From: Paratinospora sagittata
Taxonomy: Eukaryota > Streptophyta > Magnoliopsida > Ranunculales > Menispermaceae
DNA: 64,000 bases
Direction: 5' to 3'
Assembly: GCA_035771175.1 (NCBI GenBank)
Contig: CM069602.1
Span: 9,799,501 to 9,863,500, forward strand
Shown: positions 1 to 10,711 of the stretch, in pieces
How the letters are laid out: each line of letters begins with the position of its first letter
Position numbering within the stretch: position 1 is the first letter of the stretch
Position numbers and translations under genes: made by a program
The notes under the pieces: model-generated
The model's input: the letters and a program-made list of their open reading frames with translations, nothing else
Databases searched by the model: none
What the model was told of the DNA's origin: nothing

Positions 1-1059
1 CCATTCCCATGTCCGGTTGAATTTTTGGACCCCCATTCCGAATTCAAGTTTAAATGAAAAACATAAGCTTTTTCTAAGTTGTTCATCCTCACCGAAGATA
101 AAACCACGTGGTTTTTTTTAAGCTGACCACTTTCAGCACGTCCCACTCTCCTCCCTCGATCCCCCGGAGTCGACGGAATCCCATTCCCATGTCCGGTTGA
201 ATTTTTGGACCCTCATCCCGAATTCAAGTTTAAATGAAAATTCAAAGCTATTACTAAACTGTTCATCCTCACCGAAGCAAAACCAAGCGGTTTTTTTTAA
301 GCCGACCACTTTCAGCACGTCCCACTATCCTCCCCCGATCCCCCGGAGTCGTCGGAATCCCATTCCCATGTCCGGTTGAATTTTTGGACCCTCATCCCGA
401 ATTCAAGTTTAAATGAAAATTCAAAGCTATTACTAAACTGTTCATCCTCACCGAAGCAAAACCACGTGGTTTTTTTAAGCCGACCACTTTCAGCACGTCC
501 CACTATCCTCCCCCAATCCCCCGGAGTCGTTGGAATCCCATTCCTATGTTCGGTTGAATTTTTGGACTCCCATTCCGAATTTATGTTTAAATGAAAAACA
601 TAAGCTTTTACTAAACTGTTCGACCTCACCGAAGCCAAACCACGTGGTTTTTTTTAAGCCGACCACTTTCAGCACGTCCCATTCTCCTCCCCCGATCCCC
701 CAGAGTCGACGGAATCCCATTCTCATGTCCGGTTGAATTTTTGGACCCCCATTCCGAATTCAAGTTTAAATGAAAAACATAAGCTTTTTCTAAGCTGTTC
801 ATCCTCACCGAAGCCAAACCACGTGGTTTTTTTAAGCCGACCACTTTCAGCACGTCCCACTCTCCTCCCCCGATCCCCCGGAGTCGACGGAATCCCATTC
901 CCATGTCCGGTTGAATTTTGGACCCTCATCCCGAATTCAAGTTTAAATGAAAATTCAAAGCTATTACTAAACTGTTCATCCTCACCGAAGCAAAACCACG
1001 TGGTTTTTTTTAAGCCGACCACTTTCGGCACGTCCCACTATCCTCCCCCGATCTCCCGG
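1..1059. repeat. Tandem satellite-like array, ~179-bp monomer
   Basis: Monomers begin with ccattcccatgtccgg at 1, 181, 360, 538, 717 and 895, giving periods of 178-180 bp. The array reaches the left edge and probably continues beyond it. Each monomer carries the 14-bp palindrome aaaccacgtggttt, which contains a G-box core CACGTG; the copy near 282 is degenerate. The sixth monomer is cut at 1059 by a solo LTR and resumes at 4118. The period is close to a multiple of three, so long open frames run through the array on both strands. These look like repeat artefacts, not genes. Confidence 0.9.
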
Positions 1060-1484
1060 TGTGACGCCCCGAAAATTATTTCATCTAGCTCATAACCCAA
1101 TTGCACTTTGCCCAAACTCTATGCGTTGCCTTGATGTGTTTGGTGTTTGTTTGATGGTTGTTTAATGTTTGTATAGTTGATGCTTGATAATGTATATAAA
1201 TATGTGTATCATAAATTGTATATGAGTCATGTTAAATTAAATTATAATGCATATGTTATTATTTATGCATGGACCCATTAAACCATGAATTGATATGAGT
1301 TAGGATTGATTGAATAAAAGGATAAATGAGAATGAAAATTTGGTGTATTAAATGGATTGAACATTTAAAATACATGGAAGCATGAGATTGGTTAAAGTAC
1401 ATGTGGTTGGTATGGGTAGTATGAGACCAACACATGTGAAGGTTGGTGCATGAAAGTGGACAAGTGTTTCATGCCCACTTCTCT

Positions 1485-1672
1485 AATCCAAGAATGTACT
1501 AGAAAGTGAGGTGAGTGGAGGAGAGAATCCAAGAATGTGCTAGAAAGTGAGGTGAGTGGAGGAGAGAATCCAAGAATGTGCTAGAAAATGAGGTGAGTGG
1601 AGGAGAGGATCCAAGAATGTGCTAGAAAGTGAGGTGAGTGGAGGAGGGAATCAAGAAAGTGCTAGAAAGAGG
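1485..1672. repeat. 41-bp minisatellite inside LTR copy 1
   Basis: About four and a half tandem units of 41 bp, each reading roughly aatccaagaatgtgctagaa followed by agtgaggtgagtggaggagag. The equivalent place in the LTR at 11992-14970 holds a 12-bp array instead, so this part of the LTR differs between copies. Confidence 0.85.
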
Positions 1673-1853
1673 TGAGTGGAGAGAAAGGAAAAAAAGAAGA
1701 GAAAGAAAAGAAGAGAAAGGAAAGAATGAGGGAGTTGCAGGAGGAAGATCTCTGCGACATTTTCATCAAAGTGCTGGATCTTTGGTATATATGGTCAGAT
1801 TGAGCTCAAAATTTGTCAACAAGTTCGTAGCTTATGGTTATTCATTCTGGTCG

Positions 1854-2210
1854 GTGAAGATCTTGATCAGAGGTTTCGTCTAAGATATCTAACCACTCAA
1901 ACAAGGCTGGTCAGAAAGTCTGGATTTCTCGCACCGTTTCTCTCAAACTTATAGATCTCCTTAATCTACCGTTGGATGGATATAAACTTTGGGTACGTAG
2001 TGTACAACTGATATTTATGCATTCTGAACGGTGAAGATCTTGATTAGAGGTTTTTCTTGAGAGATCTAACCTCTGAAACAAAGCTGGTCGGAAAGTCTGG
2101 ATTTCTCATACCGTTTCGGTCAAACTTGTAGATCTCCTTAATCTACCGTTGGATGGATATCAGATTTGGGTATGTAGTTTATAACTGATATTAATGTATT
2201 CTGAACGGTG
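1854..2210. repeat. ~176-bp direct duplication inside LTR copy 1
   Basis: The motif ggtgaagatcttgat at about 1854 recurs at about 2030, and the sequence after it (aaagctggtcggaaagtctg region, then ctaccgttggatggatat) is repeated with divergence. The reverse LTRs at 33000-33330 and 40760-41130 show related two- or three-unit arrangements. Confidence 0.7.
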
Positions 2211-3297
2211 GAGATGTTTATACGTTTAGTATTTTGTGTGATATAGTCATCTGAGTTTGAGTATTTGCAGCAGGAAAGGAGAAATTGTCTAATTAGAGAC
2301 TTGTTCATCAAATATACTTATCTTTTCGGTCCACCGTTGGATTGGGCTGATATTTGGCCATAAGGTTTGTTTCTTCACATAATTCAATCTGTACGGTTGA
2401 TTTTGTGATTACATATTTCCGTTGGTATATTGATACATCTGAACAGAATAGTAAATAAAGAATTGGTAGGGTTGCTTGTATTAGACCTAAATTTAGAATA
2501 TGAACTTAGACCTTTCCAAATAGCTTGCATGTCAACTATGTTGACCTAGTTGCCATTGTTGATGAACCCATGATGCAAAATCAGTGATATACATGGCTGA
2601 ACATGGTGACCTAGTGTAAATCGACAATATGGCCTAAGTATAGAAAATTTCATATTTTAGGGTTTTTGATGCTTTTGGCCTAGAATCATTGAATTGATGC
2701 AACTTATGTTTAATTAAGCATGATTAGGGTTGATTATGCTACTGATTTGGTGGTTGTGACCATATCATGGGTTAGGCCTACTTGTGATCAAGTGACCCAA
2801 TTTGGGCATGTTTATGCCTAAATGAATTGAAAATCAGTATTTTTGATTAATAGAATGGTTTATGTATGAGAACTATGCATTAGAGGCCTAAGTCATGTGA
2901 TTTGAGTTGAATGATGGGATTAGATGAGATTTAAGCCTATTGTTTATATGTGGGCTGATTTAGGGTTGATGTGTAATGTCTATGTGATTGAGCATAGAAA
3001 TTGATGTATGGTAGGATATTGATGTATGTTTCAGGATCTTGATTAGGTTGATTCGGTTTGGTGGTCGTGTGTGGTTAAATACTCTCGCGAGGCTTGGTTG
3101 TGAGTAGACTTCATTTATGATTATATCTTTTATGTCATCATATCACTTATATATTGTATGTTGAAAGCATGAATGTATTCTAATGTTTTGAATGATGCAT
3201 TGATTTGAGAAAACCTTATGACTTTGGTTGGGCCCATCTATCTGGCTAATAGGGGGACTTAACCTTGTCATAGGAGGGTTTTAGGAAAGGAAGAGAT

Positions 3298-3398
3298 TGG
3301 GGTCAACGGTACGGTGAAATAGACATGCACTAGTAACCCAAAATAAACATGATTGGGATCAACGGTACGGTGAAATAGACGTGCACTAGTAACCCAAT
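3298..3398. repeat. ~50-bp minisatellite inside LTR copy 1, two units
   Basis: Two units of about 50 bp containing tcaacggtacggtgaaatag and actagtaaccca. Three units are present at 14095-14250, three at 31180-31345 (reverse) and one at 39712-39747 (reverse). Confidence 0.85.
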
Positions 3399-4117
3399 GC
3401 ATGTGAAATGTGGATCCAAATTGATAAGCTTTTACTTGCATCGAACTTATTATAAATGTTTGATATCTATATGTTATGAGCTTTTAATCATGCTACACAT
3501 TGACATGCATACATGATATTTATTGATGAGTATTGATAGCATATTTGAATTCTATTCACTGGGCACCGTTGGCTCACCCTCATTTTCCTCTTTCAGGTCC
3601 TTCTGTCCCGAATAAGGGAAAATGAGTAGTTATATCTTGAGGGTCTTGTCTGCGAGAGAATCCAAAGCCTCGATGTGAGTTGAGAGGCATTTTGATTGAA
3701 CTGTGTTTTAAATTATGAAGTATTATATTTTGGATTATGTAATTATAATACTTACCACATTGTAGTATGGGTGAGTTGGGATTTGTTAGATAGACCATGT
3801 GGGCATATGACGGTTTTTATTTGTACCCACAATTTTGGACTTTATGTGTATGTCAATTTTAATGGACTGTAGGGATTATGATTTTATTTATGGTTCAATT
3901 TTTATGGATTATCTATTGTCTTGGATGATTAATACGGTGGGTAGTTTTGTTTAGTACCTTTTGATATTATGTCGTTGTTTGAGATAAGGCTCGTTGGGTC
4001 TCAACCACCTCACGGGAGTTGAGGAGTGGTCGGAGATGCCTACGCCAAGCGTCCCGCCCCGGTATTCCGCATGCCACTCCCTGCGGGGTTGGTGGTTCGG
4101 GGTGCGGGGTCGCCACA

Positions 4118-4253
4118 CCCGGAGTCGTCAGAATCCCATTCCCATGTCCGATTGAATTTTTGGACCCCCATTCCGAATTCATGTTTAAATGAAAAACATA
4201 AGCTTTTACTAAACTGTTCGACCTCACCGAAGCCAAACCACGTGTTTTTTTAA
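4118..4253. repeat. Resumption of the satellite array after the solo LTR
   Basis: This starts with the CCCGG target duplication, completes monomer six (to 4135), then holds 118 bp of a further monomer starting ccattcccatgtccga at 4136. It ends at a T-run at about 4253, directly against the MULE transposase fragment. Confidence 0.9.
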
Positions 4254-4941
4254 TGCTTACGCCTTTGCCATCTTCTCGTAGTGGTGATGCATACAGAGAC
4301 CCATCATTTTCAATTACTCTCAACAAAGTACCACGCATATCAACAAAATTATCCATTTCATGTCCATCATCCTCATCACTGTTTTCATCACTGTCGTCGT
4401 CTTCAAAATTGAATTCATCATCAGACAAATGTACATTTGAAGGGGTGGCATATTCAGAATCATTGGTCATGTGATCGATTGTAGCATCAATAGGTGAAGT
4501 TGTACTCGGACCAATGTGCTCCATTGATCTTTGTGCACTATGACCGCCAAAATTCAAAAGCTCGCTTCGCCGATGACCTGTTTGACGACCTTGAGTTGAA
4601 TTTCCAGCAACAACTTCTACATACACCTCTATATTAGTAAGAGGTGGGACCTCTTGCAACATGGAAAAAATATCGCTTAGCTCTTCCTCATTGCTAATCG
4701 GAAGAATCGTATAATTGAAATCATTTTCGCCAAAAAGCAAAGGATATCTATAGGTGATATTGATCATTGCACAGGTTGAAATCTGTAGTTTACCTCGAAT
4801 AACCCCTTCAAATTCTTCAAAACCAATGCCTGATCGGACTCTTACAAGCCCTACTGGCGGTCTATCGTATGATGCACCCTGCGAACCATGTACTACAGAA
4901 CCACCACTGTAGCATATTATAGAAACAAGTCTATTTGTCAT
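4254..4941 (-). pseudogene. MULE (Mutator-like) transposase, N-terminal exon fragment
   Basis: About 229 codons on the minus strand. The N-terminal part (RLVSIICYSGGS, then a Y-x-RPPVGLV segment and INITYRYP) resembles the PB1-like leader domain of plant MuDR/MULE transposases. A very acidic linker rich in D, E and S follows. The ATG at 4941-4939 lies directly after a good splice acceptor (cttattcccgcacag on the minus strand), so an upstream exon is likely. The frame then runs into the satellite monomer at 4253, before any MuDR DNA-binding, DDE or SWIM domain, so the gene is truncated. The 330-codon frame seen here is a chimera of transposase, satellite and LTR sequence. Family assignment rests on recalled pattern, not a search. 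Confidence 0.7.
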
Positions 4942-6463
4942 CTGTGCGGGAATAAGCAAAATACAATCGTCATTCTTTCAAAAAAAATATGAAATTAAAG
5001 CCTATGACTTCAACAAAGTAACAATTAAAAGGAAATGTAATAAGGCTAATTTGTTGATTTTGATGCACATTTGTTTTTATTGAACTCATCAACTTTTGGA
5101 GTCATCTAGCTACTAAAATTCATATAGATAATCAATACAATTTTCATCCAAATTGACCAATCAATTATACCTCCCTGCACCTTAGTAAGGCTCCATTCAT
5201 TTCATACCACAAGCTAAAATAATGTAGCCAAAGAACCAAAATCACTCGCAAAATCACACTTGTTAACGTAGTTTTACATAAAAATGCTATTGCAGTGAAG
5301 AACTCAAAAACCTTAACCATCCCTAATTAATCGATCAGCAGCCTAAATCGTTCCCAGTTTCCTTTTCCGAATAAACAAAAAACAAGTAAAAAAATTGAAA
5401 TTCCATCCCTAAAACCATAATTGAAAGATTCGAAAGAACAAAAATTATCATAAAATTATCATAATATTAGAACTTCTACAGTTTAGAAGAAGACAACAAG
5501 AATGGCATGTAGTTCAGAGCAAAGAAATTGTTTACCATCAAATCAAAGAAATGACAAACTCGATTCATGATGATATTTGGAAAAAGTAAAAACACAAACT
5601 GAAATTCTTTAAAAAAAAAAAACTCAGGAGTTGCGTGAAATATTCATTTGTCGACAAGACAAACAGAGAAAAGTGAGAAATATTTTACTCGAGTCCTTGA
5701 AAAAGAAAAACATAAGAACGGATTTATTTTCTGATTGTAAATCTCAGCAACGGACAGGAAGCAAATTGACTGCAACTTCCTCATTAAAAAGAACAAGAAA
5801 AAGAAGCTATTACTACAACAATTATAGTTACTGTAGCGACGATAGCCAAGGGAGGGAAAAAAAGAAAGAAAAATTCTTCCTAAATACACTTTCAACACTA
5901 ACTGGGGTCACTATGTCCATTGTGAATGGTTGGATGGTCTCCAGAAAATTACCAATACGCGATTCAAGGCCGTAGCAATGTCAGAAAGAAAACTGAGCGC
6001 CTCCTTGTGTGTTAATTAAGTATTAGCGAAGGAAAAGATCCCACTGAAGACGTGAATTTCTCATATGCTTAAAGATCAAGATAAAACAACTTTCGAACGA
6101 CTTTTATACCATATAAAGTCTTATCTAAAGGCTATAGCGAGTGGTTTCTAACATCATTCAACACGACCTCGGAGCACCGCAGTGCACAAATTAAAGGCCA
6201 GCAAAGAAACTCGTTCGATTTTTCCAACGAACTCACAAGAAATTCAGCTCGTGAATAAAAAAATTCAAGAAAACTCCATAATGACAATAAGATTAATCTA
6301 AGGTCTCCTTGTCCCCAACCATCCAACTCTTCACAATCGAGCCAAACAGATAAGAATAGAGAAAAAAAAATTCGTCTACTACACCTTGCTCTTTTGGAAT
6401 GATTTTGAAACCTATAATAAGAAGAAGAAAATGAAAAAATCAAAATAAAAAATGGCACCTTTG
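4942..6463 (-). other. Noncoding AT-rich stretch, possible first intron of the MULE gene
   Basis: I see no coding gene. Small open frames (for example 5631-5975) lack recognisable motifs and have low-complexity K/R/S composition. On the minus strand a possible donor (aaag|gtgcc, near 6463) and the acceptor at 4942 would make this an intron separating a GC-rich 5' exon from the transposase exon. That is inference from position and splice signals only. Confidence 0.35.
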
Positions 6464-6690
6464 TTTAGTGATCGAGAATGGCAACAACCACGATCAGATC
6501 TTGCGCGGAATGGCTCTCGGCTGCCAACGACGACGACGGCACGATGCGAAGCGAGAGGACGGCGACGGAGCGACGGCGACGGACGGTCCGAAGAGTTTCA
6601 GAGAGAGGAGGGGGGCGAGGGACGAGTATGGGAGTGTTTGCTCGCGGGTGGGGTATTTGTAGGGTTTAAGGGAAGGCGTCTTTTCAAAAG
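6464..6690 (-). other. GC-rich segment, possible promoter and 5' UTR exon of the MULE gene
   Basis: This is a sharp GC-rich island in AT-rich surroundings. On the minus strand it reads aaaccctacaaatacccc, then a CT-rich leader, then a GC-rich part ending in a plausible splice donor. It abuts the truncated end of the copia element at about 6685. It could be the MULE terminal region and leader, or a captured host 5' exon. Open frames on both strands here are not recognisable. Confidence 0.3.
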
Positions 6691-9257
6691 ACCCATTTGC
6701 AGCCAATTGGTTTCTTTCCTTTCGGAAGTGGAACCAACTTCCAAGTCTGATTCTGATGGAGTGATTTCATCTCCTCATGCATTGCCATTTTCCACTTATC
6801 ACTTTCCATACTCTGACTAACATCTTTGTAATTGTATGGAATATCATCTCCGGTGACTGGTAATGCATATGCAACCATGTCAGTGTACCGAGCCAGTTTG
6901 CGGATTTCTCTTCTTGGTCGGCTGGTGGCAATTGATTCTGGTTGTTGACTGATGTCTGGTCCTGGAGCCTCCACCTCAACTGAGATTTCCTCCTCGCCTT
7001 CTTCAGGATGGTTGGATATTTCTGCTGACTTGCTAGGAGTTACTGGAATATCTAACTCCACCTGCTGATGCAAATCTGGATCTCGATTTTCTTTATCAGA
7101 AACTGTATGTTTTAACATCACAGATTCATCAAAAGTTACATCTCGACTTTTTACAATCGTCTTTGTCTCAGGGTTCCATAGTCGGAAAGCCTTAACTCCT
7201 TCACTAAAGCCCATGAAAATCGTTTTCTTGGACCTAGGATCCAGTTTGGATTCCTTCACATGGAAATATGCAGTGCTTCCAAAAATGCGCAGATAATCAT
7301 AATCTGAAACGGGGTGTCCAAACCATACCTCCTTGGGACTTTTGCCATCCAGTGCTGTTGCAGGAAGTCTGTTGATGATATGAGAGGCATATGACAAAGC
7401 TTCAGCCCAAAATGCCTTGCTTAGTCCAGAATGAGATAACATGCAGCGAACTTTATCTACCAAAGTACGATTCATGCATTCAGCAACACCGTTTTGTTGT
7501 GGCGTGCCTGGGACTGTGAAATGTCTGACAATCCCTTCATTCTCACAAATTTTCTAAAATGGGTCTGACTTGTATTCTCCTCCATTATCATATCTGAGCC
7601 TCTTAATCTTCCTTCCTGTTTGGGTTTCTACCATTTTCTTCCATATAAGAAAGATATCTAGCACTTCATCTTTATGCTTCATGGTATAAACCCAAACATA
7701 GCGTGAGAAATCATCAATGAAAGTAACAAACCAACGTTTACCTTCCAATGAAGCATTTTGAGAGGGTCCCCAAACGTCGGTATGAACATAATCCAATGTT
7801 TCTTTTGTGCGGTGGATTGCAGTGCCAAACTTGACTCGCGTCTGCTTGCCTAAGATACAGTGCTCGCAGAAGTCAAGTTTCCCGGTCTTTGCACATTTTA
7901 GATAACCTTGCTTTATCAAGGTTTGAAGAGCCTTCTCTCCAACATGTCCGAGCCGCATGTGCCAAAGTCTGGAAATGTCTGATGAAACATCATTAGAACG
8001 GGTGCAAGCTGATACACTTCCGATTACTGTGTGTCCGTCAAGGAAATAGAGATTTTCTTTCTGAGTACCCTTCATGGCCAAGAGTGCTCCACGTACAACC
8101 TTCAAAACTCCACCTTCAATGGTGACCTTGTAACCGCTGGAATCAATGACACCTAGGAAGATCAGATTTTTCTTCAGATCTGGGACATATCTGACGTCTG
8201 TGAGCCGTCTTGTTGTACCATCATGCATCTTTAGGCGTATAGTTCCAATACCCTTTGTTTGACAGGTATTGTTGTTGCCCATTAGCACGACTCCTCCATC
8301 GAACTCATCCAGTTTGGAGAACCAATGTCGATTCGGACACATATGATAGGAACAGCCGGAATCTAATATCCATCTATCAGACTGATTGTCTATAGATGAA
8401 ACGGAGAAGGCAGAATCTTCTTCAGCCTTCTGTGCCACATTTGCAGTTGTCTTGTCCTTATTTGGACAATATTTTTTCCAGTGCCCCTTTTGGTGACAAT
8501 AAGCACATTCATCCTTTGCAAGACGTTGACGTGATGAAGGTCCTTGTGACTTTGAGCGAGATCGGCCTCGCCCACTGGATCTATCAGATCTGTTGTTAGC
8601 CCTGCCTCTGGATACCGTCAAAGCTTCTGGTGATGCGTCCTTGTTATCGCGTTGGTCCTTCCTTCGATACTCGTTGTTCACCAAAGCATTTGAAACATCA
8701 CTGAATTTAACAGCATCTTTACCATATAGCAAAGTTGTTGTTAAATGTTCATAACTTTCAGGCAAAGAGTTTAACAACAATAGTGTCTTATCCTCATCAA
8801 GAGGGTCAACATCAAGATTTAGTAGATCAGCGAGAATCTTGTTGAAATTATCAAGATGCGCAATCATTGGAGTACCTTTCTTGTACTCAAAACGAAAGAG
8901 CTTCTTTTTCAGCTAGAGTCGGTTCTCTATGCTTTTTGTCATGTACTTGTCCTCCAGTTTCTTCCAGAGACTTGATGTCATAGTCTCTTTCATGACAAAG
9001 TACTTCTGATCCTTCACCAAACAGAGTTGGATTGTGCCACAAGCTTGACGATTTACAAAATTCTAATCATCATCGGACATATCCTTGGGTTTGGCTTCCA
9101 AGGCGATATGTGATCCTTCCCTGAATAGTAGATCTTGAACTTCGCATTGCCACATGCCAAAGTTGTTGGTGCCGTTGAATTTCTTCACCTCGAACTTTGT
9201 GTTGGATATCGAAGTTCTTTGCCAAGGCTTGCTTGTGGTTGGGATTTCCTTCGCCAT
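6684..9257 (-). pseudogene. Ty1/copia gag-pol, 3'-truncated, three TAG stops
   Basis: One reading frame of 858 codons runs from ATG 9257 to 6684, broken only by TAG at 9063-9065, 8913-8915 and 7554-7556. In order it encodes: gag starting MAKEIPTTSKPW; a CCHC zinc knuckle (CAYCHQKGHWKKYC, near 8500); a retropepsin-like site DSGCSYHM (near 8365); a GAG-pre-integrase HHCC region (LWHMRLGHVG ... CEHC); an integrase core with D in HTDVWGPS, D in DNGGEY and E in PQQNGVAE; and the start of reverse transcriptase (GCKWVF). It stops there, so the RT palm and RNase H are lost. The stop at 7554 sits where family members carry glutamine. No frameshift is visible, which suggests a fairly recent insertion. 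Confidence 0.95.
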
Positions 9258-10091
9258 TAAGACCGAAGATATGTATAACGCCGAAAAGTGCTGGAAAAAT
9301 GATAAACAACTCAAACTAAGCTATATCAATAACTTAGGAGCTGAATCTGCAGAAACTGATTGCACGGTTGCGACGGGAACGATCGAAAATGGTGGAAACG
9401 AGTCTTACTTTGCTCAAATCAGACGAAAAATGAGCTGAATATGGTTGGTCAACCGAAAATGGATTCGATCAACTGCGGGCCGAAACAGGCCTGGCCGTAT
9501 GAACAGTGTCGGACTGTGATAAACAGTGTCGGACTGTGATGAACAGTGTCGGACTGTGATATACTGGGCCGAGATAAATAGTGCGGATCGAGTGGGTGGG
9601 CCGAAATAAACAGCGGCCCTAATGAACAGTGGGGTCGGGTCGGATCCGGGCTGATTGGGCCGATGAACAGTGGACCGGATTGAATAGTCAGGCCCTAATG
9701 AACAGTTGGGCCGATGAACAGCGGACCGAATTGAATAGTAAGGCCCGAATGAACAGTTGGGCCGATGAACAGTGGGTCGGATGAATAGTCAGGCCCGAAT
9801 GAACAGTTGGGTCGGGTCGGATCCGGGCTGATCCGTCTTGTTCACCCGCCTTCTTCTTCCCTGCGCGCTGGGAAAAAAATTTACAGAGATTTTTCTCAAA
9901 CTTTGATCGGCTCCTGGGAACTCGTTTCTTGTACGTTTTGCTCGCCGTTTATTGCGTTGGATTCCTGGAAACGAGAGCTACCTCCACGGGTGATCAGAAA
10001 ACAATTCCGGTCACTGTTACAGAATCTTGAAATTTTGACGAAATCTCAAAAAATTCGACCGAGTGTCCGTTTTCTTCCAAAGCTTCACCTA
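9258..10091 (-). other. 5' leader of the copia element with GAACAGT-type repeats
   Basis: This is untranslated sequence between the PBS and gag. From about 9490 to 9815 it holds many copies of (t)gaacagt embedded in longer units: gtgtcggactgtgat three times at about 9508-9563, then units like gggccgatgaacagtggacc. No gene is supported here. The open frame at 9807-10151 on the + strand crosses the PBS and looks spurious. Confidence 0.7.
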
Positions 10092-10107
10092 CTCTCTGAT
10101 ACCAATT
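10092..10107 (-). other. Copia primer-binding site (initiator Met tRNA)
   Basis: On the minus strand this reads ttggtatcagagag, immediately after the LTR end ATAACA. It matches the tRNA-iMet primer complement TGGTATCAGAGC in its first ten bases. Confidence 0.8.
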
Positions 10108-10366
10108 TGTTATGCGAAAGCATGAAAGAAAAACAAGACAACAAAAATTAACGTGGTTCGGCAAAAATACCTACGTCCACGGGAGGCAACAATTGTATTC
10201 ACAGGAATGATTTTACAAAGAGAAACAAAGCTCTATTTATAGAGCTAAAACAAAATTCATTTCGCCCACGTGTTTCATGCAACCAGCCCACGCGTATCCT
10301 ATGCAGCTTGATTTTGTATACTATTCACTGCATGCGTTTGTTGACTATTGATGGCGGCTCTTCATT
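10108..10366 (-). mobile_element. Copia 5' LTR, lacking its first ~19 bp
   Basis: About 259 bp on the minus strand, ending ...GCATAACA next to the PBS. Its upstream part (atgaagagccgccatcaata) matches the LTR start at 10652-10711, which begins TGTTGGTTTGGTC. The copy here lacks the region before atgaag and instead joins RNase H coding sequence in the opposite orientation at 10363-10367. Confidence 0.85.
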
Positions 10367-10711
10367 TTGTTCTAGAAATAGTAGAAGAAGGGAGTATTCT
10401 TCTGCAAAAGATCAAGACTGCAGATAACCCTGCAGATATGCTTACAAAGGTGGTTACAGGGATTAAGCTCTAACATTGTTTAGACTTGATCAACATCTCA
10501 CGAGCTCGGAGTGCCTAAGGGCACTAATGGAGGCAGTAATAGTTTTTTTTAAGGAAGTTCGCTAAGTGGAGATTGTTGCTCTGCAGCTTTAATTGACAAA
10601 TTGCTACAGGAGTGGAAGAGCCCTGTTCTACATGAGGTGGAGGTGGAGATTTGTTGGTTTGGTCTACCTCAATGAAGAGCCGCCATCAATAGTCAACAAA
10701 CGCATGTGCGA
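10363..10711 (+). pseudogene. 3' end of a related copia copy: RNase H tail, PPT and LTR start
   Basis: On the + strand 10363-10473 encodes the last ~36 residues of a copia RNase H, with the signature KTADNPADMLTK and a TAA stop at 10471-10473. A purine-rich tract (gaggtggaggtggagat, 10634-10650) precedes an LTR beginning TGTTGGTTTGGTC at 10652. The LTR match to 10108-10366 continues to about 10711 and then diverges. This is the C-terminus the minus-strand copia element lacks, but in the opposite orientation. Confidence 0.85.

Larger units (their letters stand above)
1060..4117 (+). mobile_element. Solo LTR of a Ty3/gypsy family with ~3-kb LTRs (copy 1)
   Basis: The 3,058-bp segment starts TGTGACGCCCCG and ends GGTCGCCACA, so it has the expected TG...CA ends. 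The 5-bp duplication CCCGG lies immediately outside it at 1055-1059 and 4118-4122. Removing the LTR and one duplication restores a 178-bp satellite monomer (165 + 13 bp). The same LTR occurs at 11992-14970, and in reverse at 30448-34061 and 39032-41800 flanking a gag-pol region, which identifies the family. No internal region adjoins this copy, so it is most likely the product of LTR-LTR recombination. Confidence 0.95.

Noticed and set aside
133..1095. Several overlapping 60-120-codon open frames on both strands in the satellite array
   Set aside because: They follow from a near-multiple-of-three repeat period, have no start context or known domain, and repeat with the monomer.
5631..5975. 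114-codon + strand open frame
   Set aside because: Low-complexity K/R/S composition, no motif, overlaps an equally long minus-strand frame; probably chance in AT/purine-rich DNA.
6452..6820. Overlapping open frames in the GC-rich island
   Set aside because: Three + frames and one - frame are open over the same bases because stop codons are rare in GC-rich DNA; none has a domain.
9490..9815. CRISPR-like regular repeats
   Set aside because: Repeats and intervals are irregular, the sequence lies in a copia leader, and the window is plant nuclear DNA.
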